Positions 33,698-43,331 of a DNA stretch of 60,340 nucleotides are shown piece by piece. Source of the DNA: Ensifer sp. USDA 6670 (GTDB lineage: Bacteria > Pseudomonadota > Alphaproteobacteria > Rhizobiales > Rhizobiaceae); the NCBI GenBank assembly GCA_000421085.1, contig ATWE01000024.1, positions 1-60,340 of the forward strand. The letters run 5' to 3'. The translations under genes were made by a program, and so were the position numbers. Each line of letters begins with the position of its first letter. Within the stretch, counting starts at the first letter, position 1. A model generated the notes under the pieces. It was not told the DNA's origin. It did no database searches and was given only the letters and a program-made list of their open reading frames with translations.

Positions 33698-35182
33698 CTA
33701 AGCATTCTCGCGAAGCGGCGCTATGCTCCCGACAAGGCTCTCGGCCGTTGCCGAGCGGCCGGCCAGGGCACCGGCCTCGCCGTGGCGCCAGACTGCGGAC
33801 GCTGCCGCCTCGAAGGCAGGCATTCCCTGTGCCAGATGGGCGCCGATGATTCCCGCAAGTACGTCGCCCGAACCCGCCGTCGCAAGCCAGGGCGGCGCAT
33901 TGACATTGACAACGGCCCGGCCGGAGGGCGCAGCAACAACCGTATCCGGCCCCTTATAGACGATCACGGCATGGCTCAGCCTTGCTGCGGCCTGAGCCTT
34001 TTCGATCTTGGACAGCGCCGCATTCTCGGCGATATCCGGAAAGAGCCGGGCGAACTCCCCTTCATGCGGCGTCATCACCACCTCACCGCCCTCTGCCGCG
34101 ATCCTGTCGAAGAGTTGCTCCCTGCCCTCTCGGAACGAACTTATCCCGTCGGCATCGAGCACCAGCGCCCGGCCGCAGAGCATGAGCACGAAGTCTCGCG
34201 CCTTCTTGCCGATGCCGAAGCCGGGTCCGAGAACGAAGGCATTCAGGCGTTTGTCCTTGAGCCAGGCGGCAAGACCGGAAGCGCTGTCAATTTCCTTGAG
34301 CATGACGGCGGTGAGGTGCGCCGCATTGACGGTGAGCGCTTCCGCCGGAGAGGCAAGCGTCACCAGCCCCGCACCGGCGCGAAGGCCCGCCGCCGCCGAC
34401 AGCCGCGCCGCCCCGGTCGAAACCGGTCCGCCGCAAAGCACGGCGAGATGGCCGCGTTTGTATTTGTGGGTCGCGGGATCGAGCGCGCCGAGGCGTTGCT
34501 CCCATAGCGCCGGCGTGTTGACGTGGAGCTCGCCGGCTCTCCCTGCAACGAGCCTTGCCGGAATGCCGATATCGAAGATTTCAAGCGTGCCGCAGCGGGC
34601 GCGACCCGGCATCAGCAGATGGCCGGGTTTGGCCGCCATGAACGTTACCGTATGAGCCGCAACGAAGCTCACGCCCCGGATTCCGCCCGTCCGCCCGTCT
34701 ATGCCGGATGGCAGGTCCACGGCGAGGACCGGTACTCCGCTCGCATTCACTTGCTCGATGACTTTTCTCGCCTCCTCCGGCACATCGCGCGCAAGCCCTG
34801 CCCCGAAAAGAGCGTCGATGACGACATCACCCGATTGCGGCTCGTAGGCCTCGAGAGATCGGGGTACAAGCGCACAGGCATCGCGCACCCGCGCGGCGTC
34901 GCCCTTCAGCATCGCCGCGTTGCCGAGCGCAAAGACGGCGACGCTTGCACCGGTTTCGGCGAGCGCAGCTGCGGCGACATAGCCATCGCCGCCGTTGTTG
35001 CCCGGGCCGCAAAGCGCGACAAAGCGCAGTGCTTCGGGGTAGAGCCGCAAGGCGGCGGCTGATACGGCCGTTCCCGCCGAGCGCATGAGCGAGAAGCTGT
35101 CGATCCCCGAACGCGCAGCATCCTTGTCGACCGCTGTCATTTCCGCCGGGGTCACGAGGATATTCGAAAGCGCATGATGCAT
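33698..35182 (-). CDS. nnr: Bifunctional NAD(P)H-hydrate epimerase/dehydratase
   Basis: 494 residues. The N-terminal YjeF domain (LCGPGNNGGDGYVAAA, about residues 58-73) epimerises S/R hydrates of NAD(P)H. The C-terminal carbohydrate-kinase-like dehydratase domain has TPHEGEFARLFPD and LATAGSGDVLAGIIGAH. The pair repairs damaged cofactor. The full-length fused form is present. It is divergent from glnB. It reads MHHALSNILVTPAEM at the start. Confidence 0.94.
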   Translation of the reverse strand: MHHALSNILVTPAEMTAVDKDAARSGIDSFSLMRSAGTAVSAAALRLYPEALRFVALCGPGNNGGDGYVAAAALAETGASVAVFALGNAAMLKGDAARVRDACALVPRSLEAYEPQSGDVVIDALFGAGLARDVPEEARKVIEQVNASGVPVLAVDLPSGIDGRTGGIRGVSFVAAHTVTFMAAKPGHLLMPGRARCGTLEIFDIGIPARLVAGRAGELHVNTPALWEQRLGALDPATHKYKRGHLAVLCGGPVSTGAARLSAAAGLRAGAGLVTLASPAEALTVNAAHLTAVMLKEIDSASGLAAWLKDKRLNAFVLGPGFGIGKKARDFVLMLCGRALVLDADGISSFREGREQLFDRIAAEGGEVVMTPHEGEFARLFPDIAENAALSKIEKAQAAARLSHAVIVYKGPDTVVAAPSGRAVVNVNAPPWLATAGSGDVLAGIIGAHLAQGMPAFEAAASAVWRHGEAGALAGRSATAESLVGSIAPLRENA

Positions 35183-35253
35183 GGAAGCGATCTAAGCGCT
35201 ACCGAAAGCGCAACACAAGAGCAGTGTTGATGGAAAGTGAGACGACTAAGAAA

Positions 35254-35267
35254 TGTGCATTTGCACA
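35254..35267. promoter_or_regulatory. Possible NtrC-type site upstream of glnB
   Basis: tgtgcatttgcaca is a near-perfect palindrome about 200 bases upstream of the sigma-54 promoter. The NtrC consensus is based on TGCAC...GTGCA, which this resembles only in part. It is a suggestion. Confidence 0.35.
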
Positions 35268-35452
35268 CTAGAAGTGCTCAAATAACATGCTTCGAGCGCG
35301 AAACGTAGCAATTCTCCGTCGCGCGCCGGCGTCGAGCACTCACAACCTCATAAAAAATAGGCAGAATGCCATTGCAGAAGCCACTGCCCCCTCGGCACCT
35401 ATCGCGTTACCACTGGAAATTTCGCAATCTGCGCGTCATTCCTCTACAAAAG

Positions 35453-35469
35453 TGGCACGCTACGTGCAT
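35453..35469 (+). promoter_or_regulatory. Sigma-54 (-24/-12) promoter of glnB
   Basis: tggcacgctacgtgcat fits TGGCACG-N4-NTGCA. The GG at 35454-35455 and GC at 35466-35467 have the correct spacing of 12. It is 60 bases before glnB and predicts nitrogen control through RpoN and NtrC. Confidence 0.85.
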
Positions 35470-35471
35470 AG

Positions 35472-35867
<396 letters not shown>

Positions 35868-35893
35868 TCGCGTCTGGCGATCTCACCTATCCG

Positions 35894-35909
35894 GGGGCCG
35901 TCCGGCCCC
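35894..35909 (+). terminator. Hairpin between glnB and glnA
   Basis: ggggcc-gtcc-ggcccc followed by gtctttcc. It may be a weak terminator or attenuator giving more glnB than glnA from the shared transcript. Evidence is structural only. Confidence 0.45.
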
Positions 35910-35949
35910 GTCTTTCCAATCCTCGTCATCACACAGGGAATTGCAACAA

Positions 35950-37359
35950 ATGACGACTGCGAATGAAGTTCTGAAGCAGATCAAGGAAAACGACGTCAAA
36001 TTCGTAGACCTGCGCTTTACCGACCCCAAAGGCAAGCTGCAGCACGTGACGATGGATGTCGTCTGCGTCGACGAAGACATGTTCGCCGACGGCGTCATGT
36101 TCGACGGTTCCTCGATCGGCGGCTGGAAGGCTATCAACGAATCCGACATGGTGCTGATGCCCGATCCGGAAACGGCGCATATGGACCCGTTCTTCGCCCA
36201 GTCCACGATGGTCATCTTCTGCGACATTCTCGATCCGGTTTCGGGCGAAGCCTATAACCGCGACCCGCGCGGCACGGCCAAGAAGGCAGAAGCCTACCTC
36301 AAGGCCTCCGGTATCGGCGACACGGTCTTCGTAGGTCCGGAAGCGGAATTCTTCGTCTTCGACGACGTCAAGTACAAGGCCGATCCGTACAATACCGGCT
36401 TCAAGCTCGACAGCTCCGAACTGCCCTCCAACGACGACACGGACTACGAGACCGGCAACCTCGGTCACCGCCCCCGCGTCAAGGGTGGCTATTTCCCGGT
36501 TCCGCCGGTCGACAGCAGCCAGGACATGCGCTCCGAAATGCTGACGGTGCTGTCCGAAATGGGCGTGACGGTGGAAAAGCACCACCACGAAGTGGCAGCG
36601 GCTCAGCACGAGCTCGGCGTCAAGTTCGATGCCCTCGTGCGCAACGCCGACAAGATGCAGATCTACAAGTATGTCGTGCACCAGGTCGCCAATGCCTATG
36701 GCAAGACCGCGACCTTCATGCCAAAGCCGATCTTCGGCGACAACGGCTCGGGCATGCACGTGCATCTGTCGATATGGAAGGACGGCAAGCCGACCTTTGC
36801 CGGCGACGAATATGCCGGGCTTTCCGAATCCTGCCTCTACTTCATCGGTGGCATCATCAAGCATGCCAAGGCCCTGAACGCCTTCACCAACCCGTCGACG
36901 AACTCCTACAAGCGCCTCGTCCCGGGTTACGAAGCACCGGTTCTGCTCGCCTATTCGGCCCGTAACCGCTCGGCCTCCTGCCGCATCCCCTTCGGCACCA
37001 ACCCGAAGGCGAAGCGCGTGGAAGTCCGCTTCCCCGATCCGACGGCGAACCCCTATCTCGCCTTCGCCGCCATGCTGATGGCCGGTCTCGACGGTATCAA
37101 GAACAAGCTCCACCCCGGCAAGGCCATGGACAAGGACCTCTACGATCTGCCGCCGAAGGAACTGAAGAAGATCCCGACTGTCTGCGGCAGCCTGCGCGAA
37201 GCACTCGAAAGCCTCGACAAGGACCGCAAGTTCCTGACCGCTGGCGGTGTATTCGACGACGACCAGATCGACTCCTTCATCGAACTGAAGATGCAGGAAG
37301 TCATGCGCTTCGAAATGACGCCGCACCCGGTCGAGTTCGACATGTACTATTCCGTCTGA
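35950..37359 (+). CDS. glnA: Glutamine synthetase type I
   Basis: 469 residues, dodecameric GSI that condenses glutamate and ammonia. The metal and ATP site motifs are [22 protein letters not shown] and [10 protein letters not shown]. The adenylylation site Y398 ([11 protein letters not shown]) is kept, so GlnE can switch it. An ATG at 35950 after a short leader fits the family start ([14 protein letters not shown]). A terminator follows at 37411-37440. Confidence 0.97.
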   Translation: MTTANEVLKQIKENDVKFVDLRFTDPKGKLQHVTMDVVCVDEDMFADGVMFDGSSIGGWKAINESDMVLMPDPETAHMDPFFAQSTMVIFCDILDPVSGEAYNRDPRGTAKKAEAYLKASGIGDTVFVGPEAEFFVFDDVKYKADPYNTGFKLDSSELPSNDDTDYETGNLGHRPRVKGGYFPVPPVDSSQDMRSEMLTVLSEMGVTVEKHHHEVAAAQHELGVKFDALVRNADKMQIYKYVVHQVANAYGKTATFMPKPIFGDNGSGMHVHLSIWKDGKPTFAGDEYAGLSESCLYFIGGIIKHAKALNAFTNPSTNSYKRLVPGYEAPVLLAYSARNRSASCRIPFGTNPKAKRVEVRFPDPTANPYLAFAAMLMAGLDGIKNKLHPGKAMDKDLYDLPPKELKKIPTVCGSLREALESLDKDRKFLTAGGVFDDDQIDSFIELKMQEVMRFEMTPHPVEFDMYYSV

Positions 37360-37410
37360 TGGCGGACCGGACGGCCCTCACAGGTTCTGTCCATGCAAGA
37401 TGAAACGAGG

Positions 37411-37440
37411 AAGGCGGGTTTCATCCGGAACCCGCCTTTT
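37411..37440 (+). terminator. Rho-independent terminator of glnA
   Basis: The 10-bp stem aaggcgggtt (37411-37420) pairs with aacccgcctt (37429-37438), followed by T residues. Confidence 0.85.
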
Positions 37441-37539
37441 CAATTCGACGCCAATGGATGGCTCGCGGCCGGAGGCGCGGGCCTCTTGATGTTCCATATG
37501 CGACAACCCAGATAACTGTCTGAAAGGATGTGTTGCGTC

Positions 37540-37869
37540 ATGAAACAAAGAAACGCCAAATTTGAGATCGGACAGGTGGTTCGCCATCGGATGTTCCCGT
37601 TCCGCGGCGTCGTCTTCGACGTCGACCCCGAATATGCGAACACCGAAGAATGGTGGAATGCGATTCCGCAGGAGATACGTCCCGAAAAGGACCAGCCCTT
37701 CTATCACCTGTTTGCGGAGAACGACGAAAGCGAATACGTCGCCTATGTTTCGGAACAGAACCTCGTTTCCGATGACAGCGACAGGCCGATCCGGCACCCC
37801 CAGGTGGACGCTCTGTTCGAAAAGGCCGACGCCGGACACTACAAGCCCAAGGCCACTTATCAGCATTGA
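37540..37869 (+). CDS. hspQ: Heat shock protein HspQ
   Basis: 109 residues matching HspQ (YccV family): FEIGQVVRHRMFPFRGVVFDVDPEY, TEEWWNAIP, FYHLFAENDESEYVAYVSEQNLV. In E. coli it binds hemimethylated DNA and, as a Lon specificity factor, promotes degradation of some proteins. The start at 37540 is preceded by a leader with gaaagga about 18 bases upstream. It stands alone. Confidence 0.92.
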   Translation: MKQRNAKFEIGQVVRHRMFPFRGVVFDVDPEYANTEEWWNAIPQEIRPEKDQPFYHLFAENDESEYVAYVSEQNLVSDDSDRPIRHPQVDALFEKADAGHYKPKATYQH

Positions 37870-37912
37870 TGCAAGGTCGCCTCAAAGCGATCTCGGGTTT
37901 ATGCGCTCCGAT

Positions 37913-37943
37913 CGTCATCCTCGGGCTTGAGCCGGGGGTGACG
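37913..37943. repeat. Palindromic repeat between hspQ and iron operon
   Basis: cgtcatcctcggg and ccgggggtgacg form an imperfect hairpin around gcttgag. Such cgtcatcctcggg elements are scattered in intergenic regions of many alphaproteobacteria. Here it separates convergent transcripts and could act as terminator. Confidence 0.65.
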
Positions 37944-37966
37944 ACGGTTCAAGCCCTGAATTCGCT

Positions 37967-38746
37967 CTACCGGCGAACACGAATCTGCAAATAAGGCGCC
38001 TCCGTCCCACTGGATCGGATGAACTCGCCCTGGACATTGAAGGTCGTTTCGACAAGACCGGTTGCGCTGAGCGCGGTCGGTGAGCCCTCGAACACCAGCT
38101 TCCCTCTGGACAGAAGTGCAATCCTGTCGGCAATCGCCATGGCGTGATTAAGGTCGTGGATTGCAATGACCACCGTAACGCCGCGTTCGCGGCTGAGCCG
38201 GGAAATCAGTTCCAGTATCTCCACCTGATGGCCGATGTCGAGAAACGACGTGGGTTCATCGAGAATGAGGATACCGCTTTCCTGGGCAAGTGCGGCAGCG
38301 ATCCAGGCGCGCTGACGTTCACCTCCGGACAGCTCTTTCAGTCCGCGATCGGCAAGGTCCTCGAGCCCGGTGCTTTCGAGCGCCCATTCGACGACTGCGC
38401 GATCTTCGCTGCGAAAACTCTGGAACAGTCCGACATGGGCAAAGCGCCCTTGGCGAACCAGTTGCTCCACGCTCATGTCGTCCGGCGCGAAAGGCGCTTG
38501 CGGCAGGAAGGAAAGCCGCTTGGCGAGGCTCCGCCGTTTCCAGGACCTCATCTCCCGCCCGTCCAGCACGACTTCTCCCTCGTCGGGGCTCGTCAGGCCC
38601 GCGAGTGCATGCAGTGCCGTGCTCTTGCCCGATCCGTTCGGCCCTATCAGCGCCACGATCTCCCCCGGCGAGAAGCCAAGTGAAAAGGCGCCGAGCGCGC
38701 GGTGTGCACCGTATTTCACGCCGACATTTGTTGCTTTCAGGATCAT
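37967..38746 (-). CDS. ABC transporter ATPase, iron siderophore/haem type
   Basis: 259 residues, FecE/FhuC-type. Walker A is GPNGSGKST (35-43), the signature is ELSGGERQRAW and Walker B ILILDEPTSFLD; the H-loop is AIHDLNHAMA. It powers import through the two FecCD permeases encoded upstream. It is the last gene of the four-gene operon and lies nine bases after the second permease. The C-terminal tail (GEFIRSSGTEAPYLQIRVRR) is extra to the core fold, as in this family. Confidence 0.93.
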   Translation of the reverse strand: MILKATNVGVKYGAHRALGAFSLGFSPGEIVALIGPNGSGKSTALHALAGLTSPDEGEVVLDGREMRSWKRRSLAKRLSFLPQAPFAPDDMSVEQLVRQGRFAHVGLFQSFRSEDRAVVEWALESTGLEDLADRGLKELSGGERQRAWIAAALAQESGILILDEPTSFLDIGHQVEILELISRLSRERGVTVVIAIHDLNHAMAIADRIALLSRGKLVFEGSPTALSATGLVETTFNVQGEFIRSSGTEAPYLQIRVRR

Positions 38747-38755
38747 CGGTTTGCC

Positions 38756-39787
38756 TCAGGAACGACGGCGCAGAAGGATGAGAAGCGCCGGGGCACCTGC
38801 CAAAGCGGTAATCACCCCGATCGGGATCTCCTCCGCCTGACCCAGCAAACGTCCGACCAGGTCGGCGCCGGTGACGAGAGATGCGCCCAGGACTACGGTG
38901 AGCGGCATGACCATGCCGAAGTGCCGTCCCGCAAGAAAATGCGCCAGATGCGGCACGACGAGGCCCACGAAGATCAGTGGGCCGACGGTTCCGACAGCGC
39001 TTGCGGCGAGGCCGCAGGCCGTGAAGAGAACCAGGCTGAAATGCAGCCGGTAGGAGAGGCCGAAGGAACGGGCGACGTCCTCTTCGAAGCGGAGCATGTC
39101 GATCGACCGGTGCAATAGCGGCAGGGCGATCGCCGCCGCGACCGTGAACGGCAGCAGAAAGATGACATGCTCCCAGCTGCGTGCATACAGGCTGCCGGAC
39201 AGCCATTGCATGACGATCTCGAAGCGAGCGCTGCCCCACCCCGCGACAAGCCCCATCGCCAGTGCGTGCAACGTAGCGCCTATGGCGATCCCGGAGAGCG
39301 TCAGCCTCAGGACGCTCAACCGATTGCGCATTGCCAGGCTGAAGACGAGAAATCCGGTCGACATGCCACCGACACACGCCACGAGCGGCAGCCAGCGCAA
39401 GGGCAGGCTGTAAAGCGTGTGCGCATCGGCGCTCGCGCCATAGACCGTAAACAGCAGGAAGATCGCAACCGTCAGCGTCGCGCCCTGCGATATGCCCAGG
39501 ATAGTCGGATCGGCTAGCGGATTGCGTGTTATCGCCTGCAGCAAGAGCCCGGCGACCGCGAAATGAGCTCCGGCAAGCATGCCGGTGACGATGCGGGGTA
39601 TGCGGATGGTGCCGATGATGAGGTCTGCATCGTCCGAGCCGCCGCCGATCAGAACCGCGAGAATATCTTTGGCCGGCAGATCAACGACGCCGAGAAAAAT
39701 AGCAGCCACAAGCAGCACTGCGGACAGCATCAACGGAACGACCAGGGCCCCCGCCGTTCGAGTTGATCTCGATGTTGTGATCCTCAT
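38756..39787 (-). CDS. FecCD-family ABC permease 2
   Basis: 343 residues with about nine to ten transmembrane helices. Hallmarks of the iron/B12 permeases are visible: IRIPRIVTGMLAGAHFAVAG, LLQAITRNPLADPTILGISQGA and the inner C-terminal VGPLIFVGLVVPHLAH. It works with the preceding permease as a heterodimer. Translation is coupled by an ATGA overlap with permease 1 (39784-39787). Confidence 0.93.
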   Translation of the reverse strand: MRITTSRSTRTAGALVVPLMLSAVLLVAAIFLGVVDLPAKDILAVLIGGGSDDADLIIGTIRIPRIVTGMLAGAHFAVAGLLLQAITRNPLADPTILGISQGATLTVAIFLLFTVYGASADAHTLYSLPLRWLPLVACVGGMSTGFLVFSLAMRNRLSVLRLTLSGIAIGATLHALAMGLVAGWGSARFEIVMQWLSGSLYARSWEHVIFLLPFTVAAAIALPLLHRSIDMLRFEEDVARSFGLSYRLHFSLVLFTACGLAASAVGTVGPLIFVGLVVPHLAHFLAGRHFGMVMPLTVVLGASLVTGADLVGRLLGQAEEIPIGVITALAGAPALLILLRRRS

Positions 39788-40794
39788 CGCGCCGACCTCC
39801 CGCCAGGCAGAGGCTGACGCCGCTGTACGAGATAGAGAAAGACGGGCCCGCCGATCAGGGCGGTGAAGATGCTGACCGGAATCTCCCGCGGCGCCGCGAC
39901 GGAGCGCGCGAGCGCGTCGGCCGCAAGCAGAATAGCGCCGCCGAACGACGCGTTGAGCAATATGGCTGAAACGGCATCCGCAGGGCGCAGGAGACGAACG
40001 AGGTGCGGGACGGTAAGGCCGATAAAGGCAATCGGCCCCGCGACCGGCGTGACGCCGGCCACCAGCGCTGCCGCACAGAGGAGGAGAAGGAGTTTCCACC
40101 GAGCGGTATTCAGTCCCATGCCGGCGGCCGCCTCGTCACCGAGCGCGAGCAGCCCTATCACGCGATGACTCGCAAGTGCCGCGCCTATGCCGATGGCGAT
40201 CCATGGCAGCATGTAGCTCACCTGCGGCCATGACCGCCCCTGGAAGCCCCCGGACAACCAGAACAGTACGGAAGGCGACTGCGGCGCACCGCGAATGAGG
40301 ATGTATGCGGTCATAGCATTGAGGAACAGCGAGACGGTGATTCCGCTAAGCGCCAGATGGAGCGGCGGCGCACGTCCGTTCCGGGCCGCCCAGATCGTCA
40401 TCGCAACGGCGAACAGCCCCCCGGTCATCCCTATGAAGGGATAGAATACCGACGAGACTGCGGGGAAAACGATGAATGTGAAGACGATCAGCAACACGGC
40501 GCCGGCCGAAACCCCCGTCAGGTCCGGTGCAGCGAGGGGATTGCGGGTAATGACCTGGAGAAGCAGGCCGGCGACCGCCAGTGAGGCCCCGGCAAGGAAA
40601 GCCGCGATGCTGCGCGGGATCCGCAGCGTCCAGACGATAATGCCATCGACACCCTGATCGGGTGCGAAAAGAGCACGAATGGCCGCCTCCGCGCTCATGG
40701 GCTTGGCGCCGACAAGCAGCGCCGCAAAGCCGATGAGCGCGGCCCCCGAGACCGCCAGAAGGATGGCAGCGATACAACGGCCACGCGGTGTCAT
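39784..40794 (-). CDS. FecCD-family ABC permease 1
   Basis: 336 residues, multiple transmembrane helices. It has the same signature as its partner (LRIPRSIAAFLAGASLAVAG, LLQVITRNPLAAPDLTGVSAG, VAGPIAFIGLTVPHLV). It follows the binding protein by 20 bases. The two permeases are about equal length and likely arose by duplication; both are needed for a channel. Confidence 0.93.
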   Translation of the reverse strand: MTPRGRCIAAILLAVSGAALIGFAALLVGAKPMSAEAAIRALFAPDQGVDGIIVWTLRIPRSIAAFLAGASLAVAGLLLQVITRNPLAAPDLTGVSAGAVLLIVFTFIVFPAVSSVFYPFIGMTGGLFAVAMTIWAARNGRAPPLHLALSGITVSLFLNAMTAYILIRGAPQSPSVLFWLSGGFQGRSWPQVSYMLPWIAIGIGAALASHRVIGLLALGDEAAAGMGLNTARWKLLLLLCAAALVAGVTPVAGPIAFIGLTVPHLVRLLRPADAVSAILLNASFGGAILLAADALARSVAAPREIPVSIFTALIGGPVFLYLVQRRQPLPGGRSAR

Positions 40795-40814
40795 CGGCTT
40801 CCCCGAAACGGCCG

Positions 40815-41813
40815 CTATTCGACGGAAGCCGGAATGAGCTTGCGCGCTTCGGCCTTGACGTCCACAGAAGGGAACGTTTCGGGATAGAGCAGATGTGCCG
40901 CTTCACGCAGGACGATTTCCCGCGCGATCGGTCCGTGCGTTTCCACCCAGTGATCGCCGACATAGTGAACCCGGCCGTTTTTCACCGCGGAAAGCTGCTG
41001 CCAGATCGGGTTGTTTTCGTGTGGCCGGTCCGGACCGTAGTCGTAGACGAAGATGACTTCCGGGTCTCTTTCCAGCATGGTCTCGAGGCTCATTTCCATC
41101 CCCCAGTTGTCGGGCAGATAGGGCGTCGGGTTTTGTCCTGCGATGTTGTCGCCGCCCAGCGCGACGAGGATCGCCGCAGTCATGTTCTCGGAGCGGAACA
41201 CCCAGGGAGTATCGCCGCCCCACATGACGACGAAGCGTGGATGCCGGTCCTTCGGGGCCTTGGCGGAAAACTCCTCCATCGCAGTCTTGAAGTGGGCGTT
41301 CAGTTCCTGTCCGCGCTTTGCCTGCCCGAGGATAGCGGCGAGCTGCTGTATGGTCCTGTCGCTATCCGCATAGAGCTCCAGATTGTAGGCGAGATACGGT
41401 GCCACTTTTGCAATCTGCTCGGCATTCCCCTCCGTATAGCGCCGGATCGCAACCGTCACATCCGGCTTCGCCTCGGCGAGCAGTTCGAGATTGGGAGTGG
41501 CTCGCTGGCCGATTTCCTTCACGTCCTGGAGATAGTCGGCAAGGAAATCGGGGTTGCGCCCCTGGACCATATAGGTGCTCGCGATCGGCTTTATGCCGAG
41601 AGCCAGAGCGACATCTGCCGCAAAATAAGAGACTGAGGCGATCCTTTTGGGCGAAGCAGGCACTTCGACCGTAACGCCGCGGTCGTCGATGATGCTCAGC
41701 GTCTTGGTTTCGTCTGCGCGGGCGGCGGCCGCGGAGAACGCGACGGCTGTGATGACGGCCGCGCAAGTGCGGAACGCCCACAGGAAAGAGTTGCGGTTGT
41801 GGCCGGAAATCAT
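40815..41813 (-). CDS. Periplasmic iron-siderophore binding protein
   Basis: 332 residues with a signal peptide (residues 1-33, ending ARADE). It is a type III substrate-binding protein (FhuD/FecB/BtuF fold): VEVPASPKRIASVSYFAADVALALGI, EIGQRATPNLELLAEAKPDV, and a C-lobe with ALGGDNIAGQN. I cannot name the ligand; a ferric siderophore or haem is most likely by family. The start at 41813 follows ggaggc. It is the first gene of the operon with a long iron-regulated upstream region. Confidence 0.92.
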   Translation of the reverse strand: MISGHNRNSFLWAFRTCAAVITAVAFSAAAARADETKTLSIIDDRGVTVEVPASPKRIASVSYFAADVALALGIKPIASTYMVQGRNPDFLADYLQDVKEIGQRATPNLELLAEAKPDVTVAIRRYTEGNAEQIAKVAPYLAYNLELYADSDRTIQQLAAILGQAKRGQELNAHFKTAMEEFSAKAPKDRHPRFVVMWGGDTPWVFRSENMTAAILVALGGDNIAGQNPTPYLPDNWGMEMSLETMLERDPEVIFVYDYGPDRPHENNPIWQQLSAVKNGRVHYVGDHWVETHGPIAREIVLREAAHLLYPETFPSVDVKAEARKLIPASVE

Positions 41814-42340
41814 GAATAGCCTCCTGATGGTTTCCAGTAGATGCCGGCGCGGCTGCGCCGATAGCAAGCGTTGGCGCCTCAGCCGACAGGAACTCGCCCG
41901 CACGCCTGGACGTGGTCGCAGGCACGCTGCGTGAGGACGCCGCAAGCCGATCCGTTCCAAAAACGGATCATCACTGCGCTGACTGACCGTGGGTGCCTGC
42001 ATCGATCCGGATCCCCTACCCCTGTGCGGATCCGCATTGCATACATGACATCTATATTCAAGTTTATTCTTGCAAATAAACTCAAGAAAGCCGAAAATTT
42101 CATGAAGCATACTCGGCCTTGAATATAGAAAATCGCTCGAAGGATTGTCGATCTTTCGAGTTCTATCGAGCAACTGGAGAAACTGTCGAGGACGTTATAG
42201 CTCCTCGGTTTCGGAATTTTCGAGCCTAATTTAGAATTATTCCAAACAGATCCCCGGGAGAGCGCTATATTCCTCAACCTTATTTTGACTTAAGAAGTCG
42301 ATGGGCAACACCATTGCAATCGAAAGGTTTTCAAGCTGGC
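41814..42340. promoter_or_regulatory. Divergent iron-responsive control region
   Basis: Between the iron operon and the LysR gene. RirA box TGA-N9-TCA at 42046-42060; Irr ICE-box-like TTTAGAA-TTA-TTCCAAA at 42230-42246 (one change from TTTAGAA-N3-TTCTAAA); perfect 11-bp inverted repeat ctatattcaag/cttgaatatag (42052-42062 and 42118-42128), the first arm overlapping the RirA box; hairpin agtttatt/aataaact (42061-42068 and 42075-42082). The AT-rich part 42040-42140 is likely the promoter of the operon, which means a leader of about 200 bases. Confidence 0.7.
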
Positions 42341-43232
42341 ATGAGAAAAACTCAAACCAGAACCGCGCGCCTTCCCCCCGCTCGGCGCCCTGCCGGCTTT
42401 CGCCGCCGCGGCGAGGACGGGCAGCTTGACGCTTGCCGCTGCCGAGATGCATGTGACGCCGGGGGCCGTAAGCCGCCAGGTCAAATCGCTCGAAGAAGCT
42501 CTGGGTGTGACGCTGTTTAACCGCCGGCACAATTGCATTGCATTGACCGAGGCCGGCCGTCACTTTCTCGTCCATGTCAACAGCGCTCTTTCGATGCTCG
42601 AGACCGGGGCTCGGTCTATCCAGCCCGATCGCGGCCGGCTCGTCATCCAGGCACCCATAACCCTGGCGCGGCGTTGGCTCATTCCGCGTCTTGGCTCCTA
42701 TCTTCAGGAAAATCCGGCCGTCGATATTTCCATTCACTCGCTGGCGCTGGGTACCGGAGAAGCGGCCGATGTGACGGTCACCTATCGCCGGGGTACGCAG
42801 GTACAGGCCTTTGCGCCAGGATCGCTGGTCGACAGGACCATTGCGGTTTGCTCGCCGCAACTGTTTTCCGGTCTCGACGGCGGCCGCGAAGCAGAACGGA
42901 TTCTCGATCTTCCCCTACTTCTGGATACGGCAGATGCCTGGTCGTGGCATCGCTGGTGCGAACGGGCTGGCTTTGCGTTCGAGCCGCGCGGCGGGACACT
43001 TGTTTTCGACACCGACGAGGCTGCGATAGACGCCTGCATTTCCGGCCTGGGCGTTGGTCAGGCCAATCCCTCTTTCGTGGAGAGGGAATTGCGCAGCGGG
43101 CAGCTCCTGGCGCTCTCTCCTGCGGTTGCGCCGGTCGTCGGCGCCTATGAGATCGCAAAGGCACAGAGCGCCCGTCTGCCGCAGGGTTTTTTCGAATGGT
43201 TGACCCGGTGGGATTTGCAGGCGGCGGCCTGA
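42341..43232 (+). pseudogene. LysR-family regulator, frameshifted at a C6 tract
   Basis: GcvA-type LysR regulator. The frame from ATG 42341 reads MRKTQTRTARLPP and then runs into a wrong frame. At 42374-42379 there are six C; with five, the frame continues as LGALPAFAAAARTGSLTLAA and then the helix-turn-helix AAAEMHVTPGAVSRQVKSLEEALG, restoring 296 residues. The ligand-binding part is intact to 43232. A start at TTG 42426 within the DNA-binding helix would give a protein without half its HTH, so it is not accepted. It could be a recent mutation, a sequencing error, or a switchable homopolymer. Divergence from the iron operon suggests a regulator of it. Confidence 0.7.
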
Positions 43233-43278
43233 GACCGCGCAAGGTCGCCGCACCGTCGTCGGCGGAGGCAGGTACGCA

Positions 43279-43309
43279 AAAACGCCCGGATCGACGAGCC
43301 GGGCGTTTT
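43279..43309. terminator. Bidirectional terminator, LysR / ialB
   Basis: The stem aaaacgcccg (43279-43288) pairs with cgggcgtttt (43300-43309), with T runs on both strands. It separates convergent genes. Confidence 0.85.
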
Positions 43310-43331
43310 GTTTATTCAGAAAAGCTGATGA

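Noticed and set aside
42426..43232. LysR protein starting at TTG 42426
   Set aside because: It would begin inside the helix-turn-helix; the upstream sequence clearly encodes the missing residues in a shifted frame.
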